Of a stretch of 64,000 bases of DNA, positions 34,101 through 41,234 are shown in pieces. How positions within the stretch are numbered: position 1 is the stretch's first letter; each line of letters begins with the position of its first letter. A program made the translations under genes and the position numbers. The notes below the pieces were generated by a model that made no database searches, was not told where the DNA came from, and was given only the letters and a program-made list of their open reading frames with translations. This stretch comes from Phytomonospora sp040655735 (GTDB lineage Bacteria; Actinomycetota; Actinomycetes; Mycobacteriales; Micromonosporaceae), in contig NZ_JBFAKK010000005.1 in NCBI RefSeq assembly GCF_040655735.1, positions 434,001 to 498,000 of the forward strand, read 5' to 3'.

Positions 34101-34153
34101 GGGACGCCACCGGCACGGTGCTGAGCACGACGACCGTGGTGATCAGGGCCTGA
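31148..34153 (+). CDS. Secreted subtilisin-like serine protease (S8) with PA domain
   Basis: 1001 aa from a GTG at 31148 with GGAGGT upstream. Sec signal peptide to about residue 36 (TAAVAEE). Inhibitor I9 prodomain ~46-148, S8 catalytic domain with D186 (GILDSGVW), H260 (HNGHGSHVG) and S583 (SGTSMSSPH). A PA domain is inserted at ~400-520 (CARGTVGRVDKGKAVLQAGGVGM). FN3-like (LNYPSIAIGNF, SLTLRPGQSASFKV) and C-terminal beta domains complete a cucumisin-like layout. Extracellular protein degradation; its peptides could feed the importer at 23389. Not a mycosin: too long, and no C-terminal membrane helix. Confidence 0.95.
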   Translation: MSSKTLFGRKPVYLTLVTVAVTAGALLSSGTAAVAEEGAPTQYSAGRFIVELDAEPVATYDGGVSGLASTRADEGERLDTGESKVARYRNYLAGLRGDAIAEVPGAEVLRTYDTVFNGFTAELTAEEALALSKAPGVKNLYPDEQLKADTVTTPDFLGLTGASGVWEQQYGGDEHAGEGVIVGILDSGVWPENPSFGALPEPRPDQDVIDAKWNGTCQNGETGDPARDIECNNKVIGARYYKPAVVVPGDFASPRDHNGHGSHVGSTAAGNHGVDAGVFGKPLGKISGMAPAARLAFYKICWTTADGGCTVSSANAVAAIEDAVNDGVDVINYSISGSTNVAFTPQQLAYFNAAAAGVFVANSAGNSGPGASTVAHNTPWVTTVAASTHGRISEATVTLGNGQTFKGASLSNGLPSAPVVLSGESGLPGGGDANLCAIGSLDPAKVTGKIVACARGTVGRVDKGKAVLQAGGVGMILYNPSPASDDVVLDAHVLPAVHVNAAAGSTLLAYLSSTSTPTAAIGSAVASTKPAPEIAGFSSAGPALAAGGDLLKPDITAPGVDVYAAVAPPNNNGQNFGPNSGTSMSSPHIAGLAALVIGKHPDWSPMAVKSALMTTASQTDTAGRPIQRAGRDATAFDYGAGHVTVGKAFDPGLVYDSDAVDWLRWGCGVGELVPRYPDLCAEFGALDPTQLNYPSIAIGNFVRAETVTRTVTNVSDKTSTYFATTDAPEGTKLTVSPQSLTLRPGQSASFKVTVTRTTAALGAYTEGSYTWRDLRGHSVRSPVVVKPGALAAPKAVEGTGTSGSVNLAGTSGYTGTLNATVSGLAPVVTSSLDLRNPDGSNFPTGAPAENDHVKKVETTVPAGATASFNTYDSDYAEQTDLDLFFYRKNANGSLTYLGASAGTTAQEGATLPGGATYVVYVDLFASPANLPVTGKLHVLALGGDAGNFVLNKPSQPVNADQPYTLTGTWSGLTAGLEYRGVVTYRDATGTVLSTTTVVIRA

Positions 34154-34184
34154 CACCTGGTCGAGAGTGGACAGTGCACTGAGG

Positions 34185-34216
34185 ACCGGGCCGTTCCATG
34201 GGGGCGGCCCGGTTTT
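34185..34216 (+). terminator. Rho-independent terminator of the S8 protease
   Basis: 9-bp stem accgggccg/cggcccggt (34185-34193 with 34205-34213) followed by tttt, 32 bases after the protease stop. Confidence 0.85.
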
Positions 34217-34227
34217 CCTCCCGTGGC

Positions 34228-34243
34228 ACTGAAACGGTTAAGT
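34228..34243. promoter_or_regulatory. LacI-type operator overlapping the lacI stop codon
   Basis: actgaaacggttaagt: 16-bp imperfect palindrome (12/16 symmetric) spanning the TAA of the LacI gene. Its reverse complement matches the operator at 35447-35462 in 14 of 16 positions. Confidence 0.45.
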
Positions 34244-35272
34244 GACTTTTCCCGCTCGGCTCCGGACCGCGCCGGTGCTGCCGCGGGTGGTGAGTTGCGC
34301 GGGCAGATCGCGGTAGTCGCCGACGTCTTCGCCGGCGATCGCGGCCAGGAGCCGCTTGGCGGCGATCACGCCGTAGGCGGGGATGTCGCGGCCGAGGGCG
34401 GTGAGCGCCGGGTGGGTCAGCTGGCACAGGGGGGAGTCGTCCCAGGCCACGATCGACAGGTCGCCGGGCACGTCGAGCCGCATCTCCTGCGCCACGCCGA
34501 GTCCGGCGATGGCCATGACGTCGTTGTCGTAGAGGATCGCCGTCGGCCGCCGCGCCGAACTCAGCAGCCGCCGGGTGATCCGGGCGCCGGCCTCCCCGGT
34601 GTAGTCGGAGGAGACCGTCTCGGCCTCGGGCAGTTCGAGGCGCGCGGCGACCTCGTGGAAGGCGTCGGTGCGCACCCGTGTGTGCAGCAGTTCCGGGAGG
34701 CCCGCGACGTGGGCGATCCTGCGGTGTCCCAGGGCGGACAGGTACTCCACGGTCTCGGCGAGCGGCCGGGCGTCGTCGTGCCAGACGCTGGGCAGTGCGC
34801 CGGTGTTGGTCGGGCCGCCTATCACCACGGCGGGCAGGCCGAGGGCCTCCAGCGCGGGCACGCGCGGGTCGTCGACGCGCAGGTCGCACACCAGCACGCC
34901 GTCGACGCGACGCTCGGCCCACCATCGGCGGTGCACGGCCAGCTCGGCCTCGGCGTCGGCGACGACCTGGAGCGTCAGGCCGTAGTCGCGGGCCGAGAGC
35001 TCGGCTTCGAGACCGCTGATCAGCTCCATGAAGAAGGGCTCGATGCCGAGCACCCGGGCCGGGCGGCACAGCGCCAGACCGACCACATTGGACATCGACC
35101 CGGACAGGGCGCGCGCGGCGCTGTTGGGCTGCCAGCCGACCTCCTCGGCGATGGCCAGGATCCGCTGCCGGGTCTCGGCGGAGACGCCGGGCCGGCCGTT
35201 GAGCGCGTAGGAGACCGCGCCCTTGGAGACGCCTGCGCGCTTGGCGATGTCGGCGATGGTGGGCCGCTTCAT
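34238..35272 (-). CDS. LacI-family regulator of the mannoside operon
   Basis: 344 aa, ATG at 35272. N-terminal DNA-binding domain is textbook LacI (PTIADIAKRAGVSKGAVSYALNGRPGVS, hinge NSAARALSGSMSN). The C-terminal periplasmic-binding-like domain includes FMELISGLEAELSARDYGL, VIGGPTNT and ILYDNDVMAIAG. Divergent from a sugar ABC importer and beta-mannosidase, so it most likely represses that operon until a mannoside ligand binds. LacI-like palindromes lie in the intergenic region and even over its own stop codon. A longer upstream frame lacks a ribosome site. Confidence 0.94.
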   Translation of the reverse strand: MKRPTIADIAKRAGVSKGAVSYALNGRPGVSAETRQRILAIAEEVGWQPNSAARALSGSMSNVVGLALCRPARVLGIEPFFMELISGLEAELSARDYGLTLQVVADAEAELAVHRRWWAERRVDGVLVCDLRVDDPRVPALEALGLPAVVIGGPTNTGALPSVWHDDARPLAETVEYLSALGHRRIAHVAGLPELLHTRVRTDAFHEVAARLELPEAETVSSDYTGEAGARITRRLLSSARRPTAILYDNDVMAIAGLGVAQEMRLDVPGDLSIVAWDDSPLCQLTHPALTALGRDIPAYGVIAAKRLLAAIAGEDVGDYRDLPAQLTTRGSTGAVRSRAGKVT

Positions 35273-35384
35273 GTCGTGCGATCCCCCGCGGGATGAAGGG
35301 TGGTTGACCGGTTGACCTCGGCCTGCGCCGAGCCCGCCCAACGCTACCTCCATCGGCGCACGCTTCTGATCTCCCGCGACGTCA

Positions 35385-35403
35385 CGAAACGGTCACCGTC
35401 TCG
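35385..35403. promoter_or_regulatory. Imperfect inverted repeat upstream of the sugar ABC promoter
   Basis: cgaaacggt-c-accgtctcg, 9-bp arms with one mismatch. Shares the core gaaacggt with the site at 34228. Located 9 bases upstream of the -35 box; candidate second LacI site. Confidence 0.5.
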
Positions 35404-35411
35404 ACCACTGC

Positions 35412-35440
35412 TTGACATCGTTGTCCGAGGGTCCTACGGT
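35412..35440 (+). promoter_or_regulatory. Sigma70-like promoter of the sugar ABC/mannosidase operon
   Basis: TTGACA (35412-35417), 17-base spacer, TACGGT (35435-35440). Unusually good consensus for this GC-rich genome. Confidence 0.75.
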
Positions 35441-35446
35441 CGGTTC

Positions 35447-35462
35447 ACTTACCCGGTTCAGT
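35447..35462. promoter_or_regulatory. LacI operator at the transcription start
   Basis: acttacccggttcagt, a 16-bp imperfect palindrome with central CG (12/16 symmetric), placed about +1 to +16 relative to the predicted promoter, ideal for repression. Confidence 0.65.
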
Positions 35463-35493
35463 AGCTGTTTCTCCTGCTCGGACGAAAGGCGCG

Positions 35494-36780
35494 ATGACCA
35501 TGAACCCCGCAAGGAAAGCCTTAAGGACCCTGCTCGCGGCCGCGTTGGCGGCCGCCGTGCTGGCCGCCTCGGCCTGCACCACCTCGACCCCGCAGACCGA
35601 GACCGCCGATTCCTCTGAACCGGCTCACCTGGTCTTCTGGAACACCGGCGGCGACGAGGAGGTGGCGGTCCTTCGGGCCGTCGCCGATCTCTACATCGCC
35701 GCGCATCCCGGGACCACCATCGACATCCAGGCCGTCGCCTGGGCCGACTCGCACGCCAAGATCCTGTCGGCGGCGACCGCCCAGCAGGGCCCCGACGTCA
35801 TCTCCGGCGGCCTGTCCTGGGGCAACGAGTTCGGCCAACTCGGCGGCATGCTCGACCTGCGCGAGTTCGGGATCGTCGACGAGGTGAAACCCCTCGTGGC
35901 GCCCGGCTCCTGGAAGTCGGTGGAATCCACCGACGGCGCCGTCTACGGCGTCCCCATGGACATGACGCTGTACCTGTTCTACTACCGCAGCGACCTGCTC
36001 GCCGCCGAGGGCATCGCCCCGCCGGCCACCTGGGCCGACCTCACCGCCGCCACCGAGCACTTCAAGGGCAAAGGCGTCGACAACCCCTTCGTCATGACCT
36101 GGTCGACGCTGAGCTGGCTCCAGTACACCAACTTCCTCAAGCAGGCCGGCGGCGACTGGTACACCGACGACTGCTCGGCGGTCACCGTCAACACCCCCGA
36201 AGGCGTCAGCGCCCTCAACTACTGGGCCGACCTGCACCGCAAGCACGGCGCCCCCAACGAGGAACCCGACCTCGCCAGCGGCCTCGAGTCCGGCGACATC
36301 GTGATGGCCAACGGCGGCAACTGGAACCTCAGCGGACTCGACGTCTCCCACCCCGACCTCGTCGGCAAATGGGACGTCAGCGTCCTGCCCGAAGGCCCCG
36401 CCGGCGCCGGCAGCTTCATCGGCGGCCGCGTCCTGGGCGCCATGTCCTACACGAAGTTCCCCGCTCAGGCCGCCGACTTCATCAAGTTCTTCTACAGCGA
36501 CGAGGCCGTCGCCGCCCTCCAGCAGGCCGCCAAGGCCAACGGCTTCCTGTGGATCTCACCGCGGGCCGAACTCGTCGACAAGCTCGACACCACCGACACC
36601 GCCAAGACCGCGCTCAAGACGACACTCCAGACCGCCGAGGGCCCGCCGAACTGCAACGGCTGGGACAAGAGCAGCCCCGACATCGACAAACTCCTCCAGG
36701 AAGTCGTGCTCAACGACGCCGACCCCGCCGAGAAGCTCGGCGAGATCGCCGCACTGCTCACCGAGAACCTCACCGGCTGA
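35494..36780 (+). CDS. Sugar ABC transporter substrate-binding lipoprotein (SBP family 1)
   Basis: 428 aa. Lipoprotein signal with lipobox AASAC (C28). The mature part has the extracellular solute-binding family 1 pattern: LVFWNTGGDEE, ADLYIAAHPGTTIDIQ, GVPMDMTLYLFYYRSDLLAAEGI and a WYTDDCSAVTVNTPEGVSAL region. Binds oligosaccharides outside the cell for the two permeases downstream. The beta-mannosidase at the operon's end suggests manno-oligosaccharides. Expression is presumably controlled by the divergent LacI protein. Confidence 0.93.
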   Translation: MTMNPARKALRTLLAAALAAAVLAASACTTSTPQTETADSSEPAHLVFWNTGGDEEVAVLRAVADLYIAAHPGTTIDIQAVAWADSHAKILSAATAQQGPDVISGGLSWGNEFGQLGGMLDLREFGIVDEVKPLVAPGSWKSVESTDGAVYGVPMDMTLYLFYYRSDLLAAEGIAPPATWADLTAATEHFKGKGVDNPFVMTWSTLSWLQYTNFLKQAGGDWYTDDCSAVTVNTPEGVSALNYWADLHRKHGAPNEEPDLASGLESGDIVMANGGNWNLSGLDVSHPDLVGKWDVSVLPEGPAGAGSFIGGRVLGAMSYTKFPAQAADFIKFFYSDEAVAALQQAAKANGFLWISPRAELVDKLDTTDTAKTALKTTLQTAEGPPNCNGWDKSSPDIDKLLQEVVLNDADPAEKLGEIAALLTENLTG

Positions 36781-36792
36781 CCGCACACCCGA

Positions 36793-36816
36793 GGGCCCGG
36801 CACCCCCGCCGGGCCC
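36793..36816 (+). terminator. Stem-loop between binding protein and permease genes
   Basis: 9-bp stem gggcccggc/gccgggccc with a 6-base loop in the 58-base gap. In ABC operons such hairpins usually stabilise the binding-protein mRNA and attenuate downstream expression. Confidence 0.55.
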
Positions 36817-36838
36817 CCGCCGCCATCTGGAGAGTCCA

Positions 36839-37807
36839 ATGTCGACGACCAAGGCCCCCGAGGCCGCCCCACCCGAAACCCCGCCGGAAACCCCCGCCCG
36901 CAAGAAGAACCACCAGCCGCACCTGCGCCGCAACCTCCCGGGCTACCTGATGCTGCTGCCGTTCCTGGCGCTGTTCGCCGCGTTCCTCGTCTGGCCGCTG
37001 CTGAACTCCCTCTACCTCGCCTTCACCGACTTCAACGGCATCAAACCGCCCGGCTTCGTCGGCTTCGACAACTTCGAACGCCTCTGGACCGACGACGCCC
37101 GCTTCCGCAAAGCCCTCGGCAACACTGTCATGTACGTGATCGCCTCCGTCACCCTCACCACCCTCCTGGCACTGGCCCTCGCCCTGGCGTTTCGCACCAC
37201 CAGCCTGCGCGACAAGACCATGCGCACCATCTTCTTCCTGCCCTCGGTCACCTCGTCGATGGCGCTGTTCCTGATCTGGGGCTGGATCTTCGACGTCGAG
37301 GACTTCGGCCTGGCCAACACCGTCCTCGGCTGGTTCGGCGGCGACTCGGTCGCCTGGCTGAGCACACCCGAACTGGCCGTCCCCATCCTCGTGTTCATAT
37401 CCGTGTGGGGCGGCGCCGGCTACGGCATGATCATCTTCGTCGCCGGCCTCAACGCGATCCCCGAAGAGCTCTATGAACAGGCCGAGATCGACGGCGCCTC
37501 CACCTTCCGGCAGTTCTGGCACATCACCCTGCCCCTGCTGCGCCCGGTCACCACCTACGTCCTGGTCACCAGCCTCATCGGCGCCTTCCAGGTCTTCGAG
37601 GCCGTCTACATCGTCTTCCGCACCACCGCCAGCAACGTCGGCGGCATCCTCGACAGCGCCCTGATGATCGTGCCCTACCTCTACGACATGGGCTTCGGGA
37701 AGTTCGAACTCGGCTTCGCCTCGGCCGTCGCCTGGACCCTGTTCATCATCATCTTCATCGTCAGCACCGTCCAGCTGCGCCTGACCCGCACCCTCAAGGA
37801 CCTGTGA
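36839..37807 (+). CDS. Sugar ABC permease, MalF/UgpA type
   Basis: 322 aa, ATG after GGAGAG. N-terminal ~35 residues are Pro/Thr/Lys-rich and cytosolic; then six membrane helices (LPGYLMLLPFLALFAAFLVWPLL and onwards). EAA loop: LNAIPEELYEQAEIDGASTFRQFWHITLPLL. Pairs with the next gene. The stop overlaps the next start (TGATG). No ATPase gene is present in the cluster; actinomycetes commonly use a shared MsiK-type ATPase for such importers. Confidence 0.94.
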   Translation: MSTTKAPEAAPPETPPETPARKKNHQPHLRRNLPGYLMLLPFLALFAAFLVWPLLNSLYLAFTDFNGIKPPGFVGFDNFERLWTDDARFRKALGNTVMYVIASVTLTTLLALALALAFRTTSLRDKTMRTIFFLPSVTSSMALFLIWGWIFDVEDFGLANTVLGWFGGDSVAWLSTPELAVPILVFISVWGGAGYGMIIFVAGLNAIPEELYEQAEIDGASTFRQFWHITLPLLRPVTTYVLVTSLIGAFQVFEAVYIVFRTTASNVGGILDSALMIVPYLYDMGFGKFELGFASAVAWTLFIIIFIVSTVQLRLTRTLKDL

Positions 37808-38709
37808 TGGCCACACGACAGCGCCGCGCGCCCTGGGGAGGCCTCGCCCGCGTCCCCCTCTACCTGCTCGCCGTGACCATGCTCGCGCCCTTCTGGTGGA
37901 TGGTCATCGGCGCCTTCAAACCCGTCCCCGAACTCAGCAAGAACCCACCGAGCTTCCTGCCCGCCGACCCCTCCGTCGACAACTTCCACGACTCCGTGTG
38001 GGAACCCGGCAAGCAGATCGCCGGACACGTCGCCGGCGTCTTCCAGCGCTGGCCCGAACTGCCCGGCGGCTACTTCCGCTTCATGGCCAACTCGCTGGTC
38101 GTCACCACCGCCGTGACCGTCGGCTCGCTCCTGCTGGCCTCCATGGCCGCCTACGCGCTGACCAAGATGGAGATCAAGGGCCGCCGGATCATCTTCCTGG
38201 TCGTGCTGGCCTCGATGATGGTCCCCTGGCAGGTCAGCCTCATCCCCAACTACCTCATCGTGCGCAACCTCGGCTGGCTCGACAGCTACCAGGGGTACAT
38301 CGTTCCCGCGCTGGCCAAGGCCTTCGTGCTGTTCTTCCTCGTCCAGTACATGCGCTCCATCCCCGACGAACTCGTGCACGCCGGCCGCGTCGACGGCGCC
38401 GGCGAGTTCCGCATCTGGTGGCGCATCGTCCTTCCGCTCCTGCGGCCCGCGCTGGCCGCCATGGCGATCTTCATCGCGCTGGCCGAGTGGAACAACTTCC
38501 TGTGGCCGCTGATCATCATCAACGACGACTCCTTCGCCAACCTCCCCGTCGCCCTGTCCCGGCTGAGCACCTCGGTGGCACAGAACCCGCAGGGCATGGG
38601 CGTGGTGATGGCGGCCTCACTGCTCACCTCACTGCCGACTGTGATCTTCTTCTTCGTGTTCCAGAAGCACTTCACCAAGGGCATCACGCTGTCGGGTATC
38701 AAAGGTTGA
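37807..38709 (+). CDS. Sugar ABC permease, MalG/UgpE type
   Basis: 300 aa from the ATG at 37807 (a GTG one codon earlier is equally in frame). Six predicted membrane helices; EAA loop MRSIPDELVHAGRVDGAGEFRIWWRIVLPLL. Ends FFFVFQKHFTKGITLSGIKG, the usual C-terminus of MalG-like permeases (FTKGI..GA.KG). Second pore subunit of the putative mannoside importer, cotranscribed with the binding protein and beta-mannosidase. Confidence 0.94.
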   Translation: MATRQRRAPWGGLARVPLYLLAVTMLAPFWWMVIGAFKPVPELSKNPPSFLPADPSVDNFHDSVWEPGKQIAGHVAGVFQRWPELPGGYFRFMANSLVVTTAVTVGSLLLASMAAYALTKMEIKGRRIIFLVVLASMMVPWQVSLIPNYLIVRNLGWLDSYQGYIVPALAKAFVLFFLVQYMRSIPDELVHAGRVDGAGEFRIWWRIVLPLLRPALAAMAIFIALAEWNNFLWPLIIINDDSFANLPVALSRLSTSVAQNPQGMGVVMAASLLTSLPTVIFFFVFQKHFTKGITLSGIKG

Positions 38710-38719
38710 CCAACGCACA

Positions 38720-38749
38720 AGATCCATTGAGTCAAGGAGATCCATTGAG
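38720..38749 (+). repeat. 12-bp direct repeat creating two in-frame TTG starts
   Basis: agatccattgag occurs at 38720-38731 and 38738-38749, an 18-base period, so both TTGs are in the same frame. The second is preceded by aaggag and is taken as the mannosidase start. Confidence 0.7.
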
Positions 38750-41186
38750 CCAGCACACCCCGTTGCACGCCGGCTGGCGGCTCACCGCAGCCGTCGGCTC
38801 GCCGGTGCCCGACAACGTGGCCACCGCGACGGTGCCCGCGACCGTCCCCGGCTGCGTCCACACCGACCTGCTCGCCGCCGGGCTCATCGAGGACCCCTAC
38901 CTCGACGACAACGAGACGCGTCTGTCCTGGATCGGCCGCGCCGGCTGGGTCTACGAGACGACCTTCGACTGGACGCCGGGCGACCAGACGGGCACCGACC
39001 TGGTGTGCGAAGGGCTCGACACCGTCGCCACGATCACCGTCAACGACGTCGAGGCCGGCCGCACCTCCAACATGCACGTCGGCCACCGCTTCCCCGTCCG
39101 GCACCTCCTGCGCGAAGGCGAGAACCGCATCGCCGTGCGCTTCGGATCGGCCTACGGATACGCCGAGCGCACCCGCGACTTCCTCGGCGACCGGCCCAAC
39201 GCCTACCCCGAGCCCTTCGGCTTCATCCGCAAGAACGCCTGCAACTTCGGCTGGGACTGGGGCCCCACCCTCGTCACGGCCGGGATCTGGCGCCCCATCG
39301 AACTCCACGAATGGACCGCGCGGCTGGCGCGCGTCCGTCCACTGGTGACCGTCGACGACGGCGTCGGCAAGGTCCGGCTGCACATCGACCTCGACGACGA
39401 CACCGCCGGGCCCCTCACCATCGCCGTGCGCATCGACGGCAACCGCGTCGACGTCCCGGTCACCGACCCCACCGCTGAGACCGTCGTCGACATCGACGTA
39501 CCCGGCGCCCGCCTCTGGTGGCCCCGCGGCTACGGCGAACAACCCCTCTACGACCTCGACGTCGAACTCCTCGGCGAGGACGGAACCGTCCACGACACCT
39601 GGTCGCGCCGCGTCGGCTTCCGCACCGTCACCCTCAACACCGAACCCGACGAACACGGCCGCCAGTACACCGTCGAAGTCAACGGCCGCCCCATCTGGGT
39701 CCGCGGCGTCAACTGGATCCCCGACGACGTCTTCGTCGCCGGCATCACCCGCGAACGCCTCGCCGAACGCTTCGCCCAGGCCGTCGACGCGAACGTCAAC
39801 TTCCTGCGCGTCTGGGGCGGCGGCATCTACGAGTCGCGCGACTTCTACGAACTCGCCGACGAGCTGGGGCTCATGGTCGGCCAGGACTTCCTCTTCGCCT
39901 GCGCCGCCTACCCCGAGGAGCAGCCGATCGCCGGACACGTCGAGGCCGAGGCCCGCGACAACGTTGTTCGGCTCGCGAGCCACCCGAGCCTGGTGCTGTG
40001 GACCGGTAACAACGAGAACATCTGGGGCCACGAGGACTGGGGCTGGAAGGACGAACTCGGCGAGCTCACCTGGGGCGCCGGATACTACTTCGAGACCCTG
40101 CCGTCCATTGTGGAAGAACTGGACCCGACCCGCCCTTACTGGCCCGGCAGTCCCTGGTCGGGCTCGAACGACCTGCACCCCAACGATCCCGCGCACGGCA
40201 ACATGCACATCTGGGACGTCTGGAACACCCACGACTACACCCACTATCTGACCTACACCCCGCGCTTCGCCGCCGAATTCGGCTACCAGGCGCCACCCGC
40301 CTACGCCACCCTGCGCCGCGCGCTGTCCGACGAGGTCCTGGCGCCCGACTCGCCCGGCATGGCCCATCACCAGAAGGCCGCCGACGGCGACCTCAAACTC
40401 CGACGCGGCCTCGACGCCCACTTCGGCGAGCCCGCCGACTTCGACGACTGGCACTGGCTCACCCAGCTCAACCAGGCCCGCGCCCTGTCGCTGGGCATCA
40501 GCCACTTCCGTTCCCTGCGCCCGGTCTGCACGGGAACGATCATGTGGCAGCTCAACGACTGCTGGCCCGTCACCTCCTGGGCCGCCGTCGACGGCGACGG
40601 GCGCCGAAAGCCCCTCTGGTACGCCCTGCGCGAGGTCTACGCCGACCGACTCCTCACCGTGCAGGAACGCGACGGGGCACCCGTCCTGTTCGGTGTCAAC
40701 GACTCCGGCGCGGCCTGGGACGCACCCGTGGAGATCACCCGCATGTCCTTCGACGGCCGCGTGCTCGCCAAGCACACCGCCACCCTCCACGCCGACTCCC
40801 ACGGCACGGCCCGCATAGACCTCGCCGCCGAGACCGCCACGCCCGAATACGATCGGGGCGAACTGCTCCTCGCCGAGGCCGACGGCCACCGAGCCTGGTG
40901 GTTCTTCGGCCGCGACAAGGATCTGGCCTACCCCGAAGCCGACTTCGAGGCCACCGCCGAACCCGTCGAGGGCGGCTACGCCGTACGTGTCGAGGCGCGC
41001 TCGCTGTTGCGCGACCTCACGCTGTTCCCCGACCGGGTCGACCCGCAGGCCACAGTGGACACCGCCATGGTGACCCTGCTGCCGGGCGAGTCGACGGTGT
41101 TCACGGTGAGCGCTCCGGAAGGACTGGACCCGGTGGCCTTCACGGTCGCGCCGGTGCTGAGGTGCGTCAACGACACCAGGCGCTGA
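38745..41186 (+). CDS. Beta-mannosidase, GH2 family
   Basis: 813 aa from a TTG at 38745 (AAGGAG five bases upstream). GH2 architecture: jelly-roll sugar-binding domain with the conserved NACNFGWDWGPT, an immunoglobulin-like domain, and a TIM barrel (GVNWIPDDVF, VWGGGIYE). Catalytic acid/base E424 in TGNNENIWG, nucleophile E511 in AEFGYQ; these residues and FxWDWGP mark beta-mannosidase rather than beta-galactosidase. No signal peptide, so it acts in the cytosol on oligosaccharides brought in by the upstream importer. Terminator at 41193. Confidence 0.95.
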   Translation: MSQHTPLHAGWRLTAAVGSPVPDNVATATVPATVPGCVHTDLLAAGLIEDPYLDDNETRLSWIGRAGWVYETTFDWTPGDQTGTDLVCEGLDTVATITVNDVEAGRTSNMHVGHRFPVRHLLREGENRIAVRFGSAYGYAERTRDFLGDRPNAYPEPFGFIRKNACNFGWDWGPTLVTAGIWRPIELHEWTARLARVRPLVTVDDGVGKVRLHIDLDDDTAGPLTIAVRIDGNRVDVPVTDPTAETVVDIDVPGARLWWPRGYGEQPLYDLDVELLGEDGTVHDTWSRRVGFRTVTLNTEPDEHGRQYTVEVNGRPIWVRGVNWIPDDVFVAGITRERLAERFAQAVDANVNFLRVWGGGIYESRDFYELADELGLMVGQDFLFACAAYPEEQPIAGHVEAEARDNVVRLASHPSLVLWTGNNENIWGHEDWGWKDELGELTWGAGYYFETLPSIVEELDPTRPYWPGSPWSGSNDLHPNDPAHGNMHIWDVWNTHDYTHYLTYTPRFAAEFGYQAPPAYATLRRALSDEVLAPDSPGMAHHQKAADGDLKLRRGLDAHFGEPADFDDWHWLTQLNQARALSLGISHFRSLRPVCTGTIMWQLNDCWPVTSWAAVDGDGRRKPLWYALREVYADRLLTVQERDGAPVLFGVNDSGAAWDAPVEITRMSFDGRVLAKHTATLHADSHGTARIDLAAETATPEYDRGELLLAEADGHRAWWFFGRDKDLAYPEADFEATAEPVEGGYAVRVEARSLLRDLTLFPDRVDPQATVDTAMVTLLPGESTVFTVSAPEGLDPVAFTVAPVLRCVNDTRR

Positions 41187-41192
41187 ACTTCC

Positions 41193-41226
41193 CGTGCGGG
41201 AAGGCGCCGCGGCGCCTTCCCGCACG
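41193..41226. terminator. Bidirectional terminator between mannosidase and WYL regulator
   Basis: Perfect 34-base inverted repeat (17-bp arms, 41193-41209 with 41210-41226, practical loop 4 bases) between the two convergent stops. Confidence 0.8.
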
Positions 41227-41234
41227 GTCGCGCC

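Noticed and set aside
31148..34153. S8 protease as the missing T7SS mycosin (MycP)
   Set aside because: 1001 aa with PA and FN3-like domains, no C-terminal membrane helix, and 17 kb from the esx genes; mycosins are about 400-600 aa and membrane-anchored.
31943..34156. 737-codon antisense frame over the S8 protease
   Set aside because: GC-bias shadow; the sense strand has the full catalytic triad and signal peptide.
38286..41225. 979-codon antisense frame over the beta-mannosidase
   Set aside because: Shadow frame with repetitive Gly/Val/Asp sequence; sense gene carries both catalytic glutamates.
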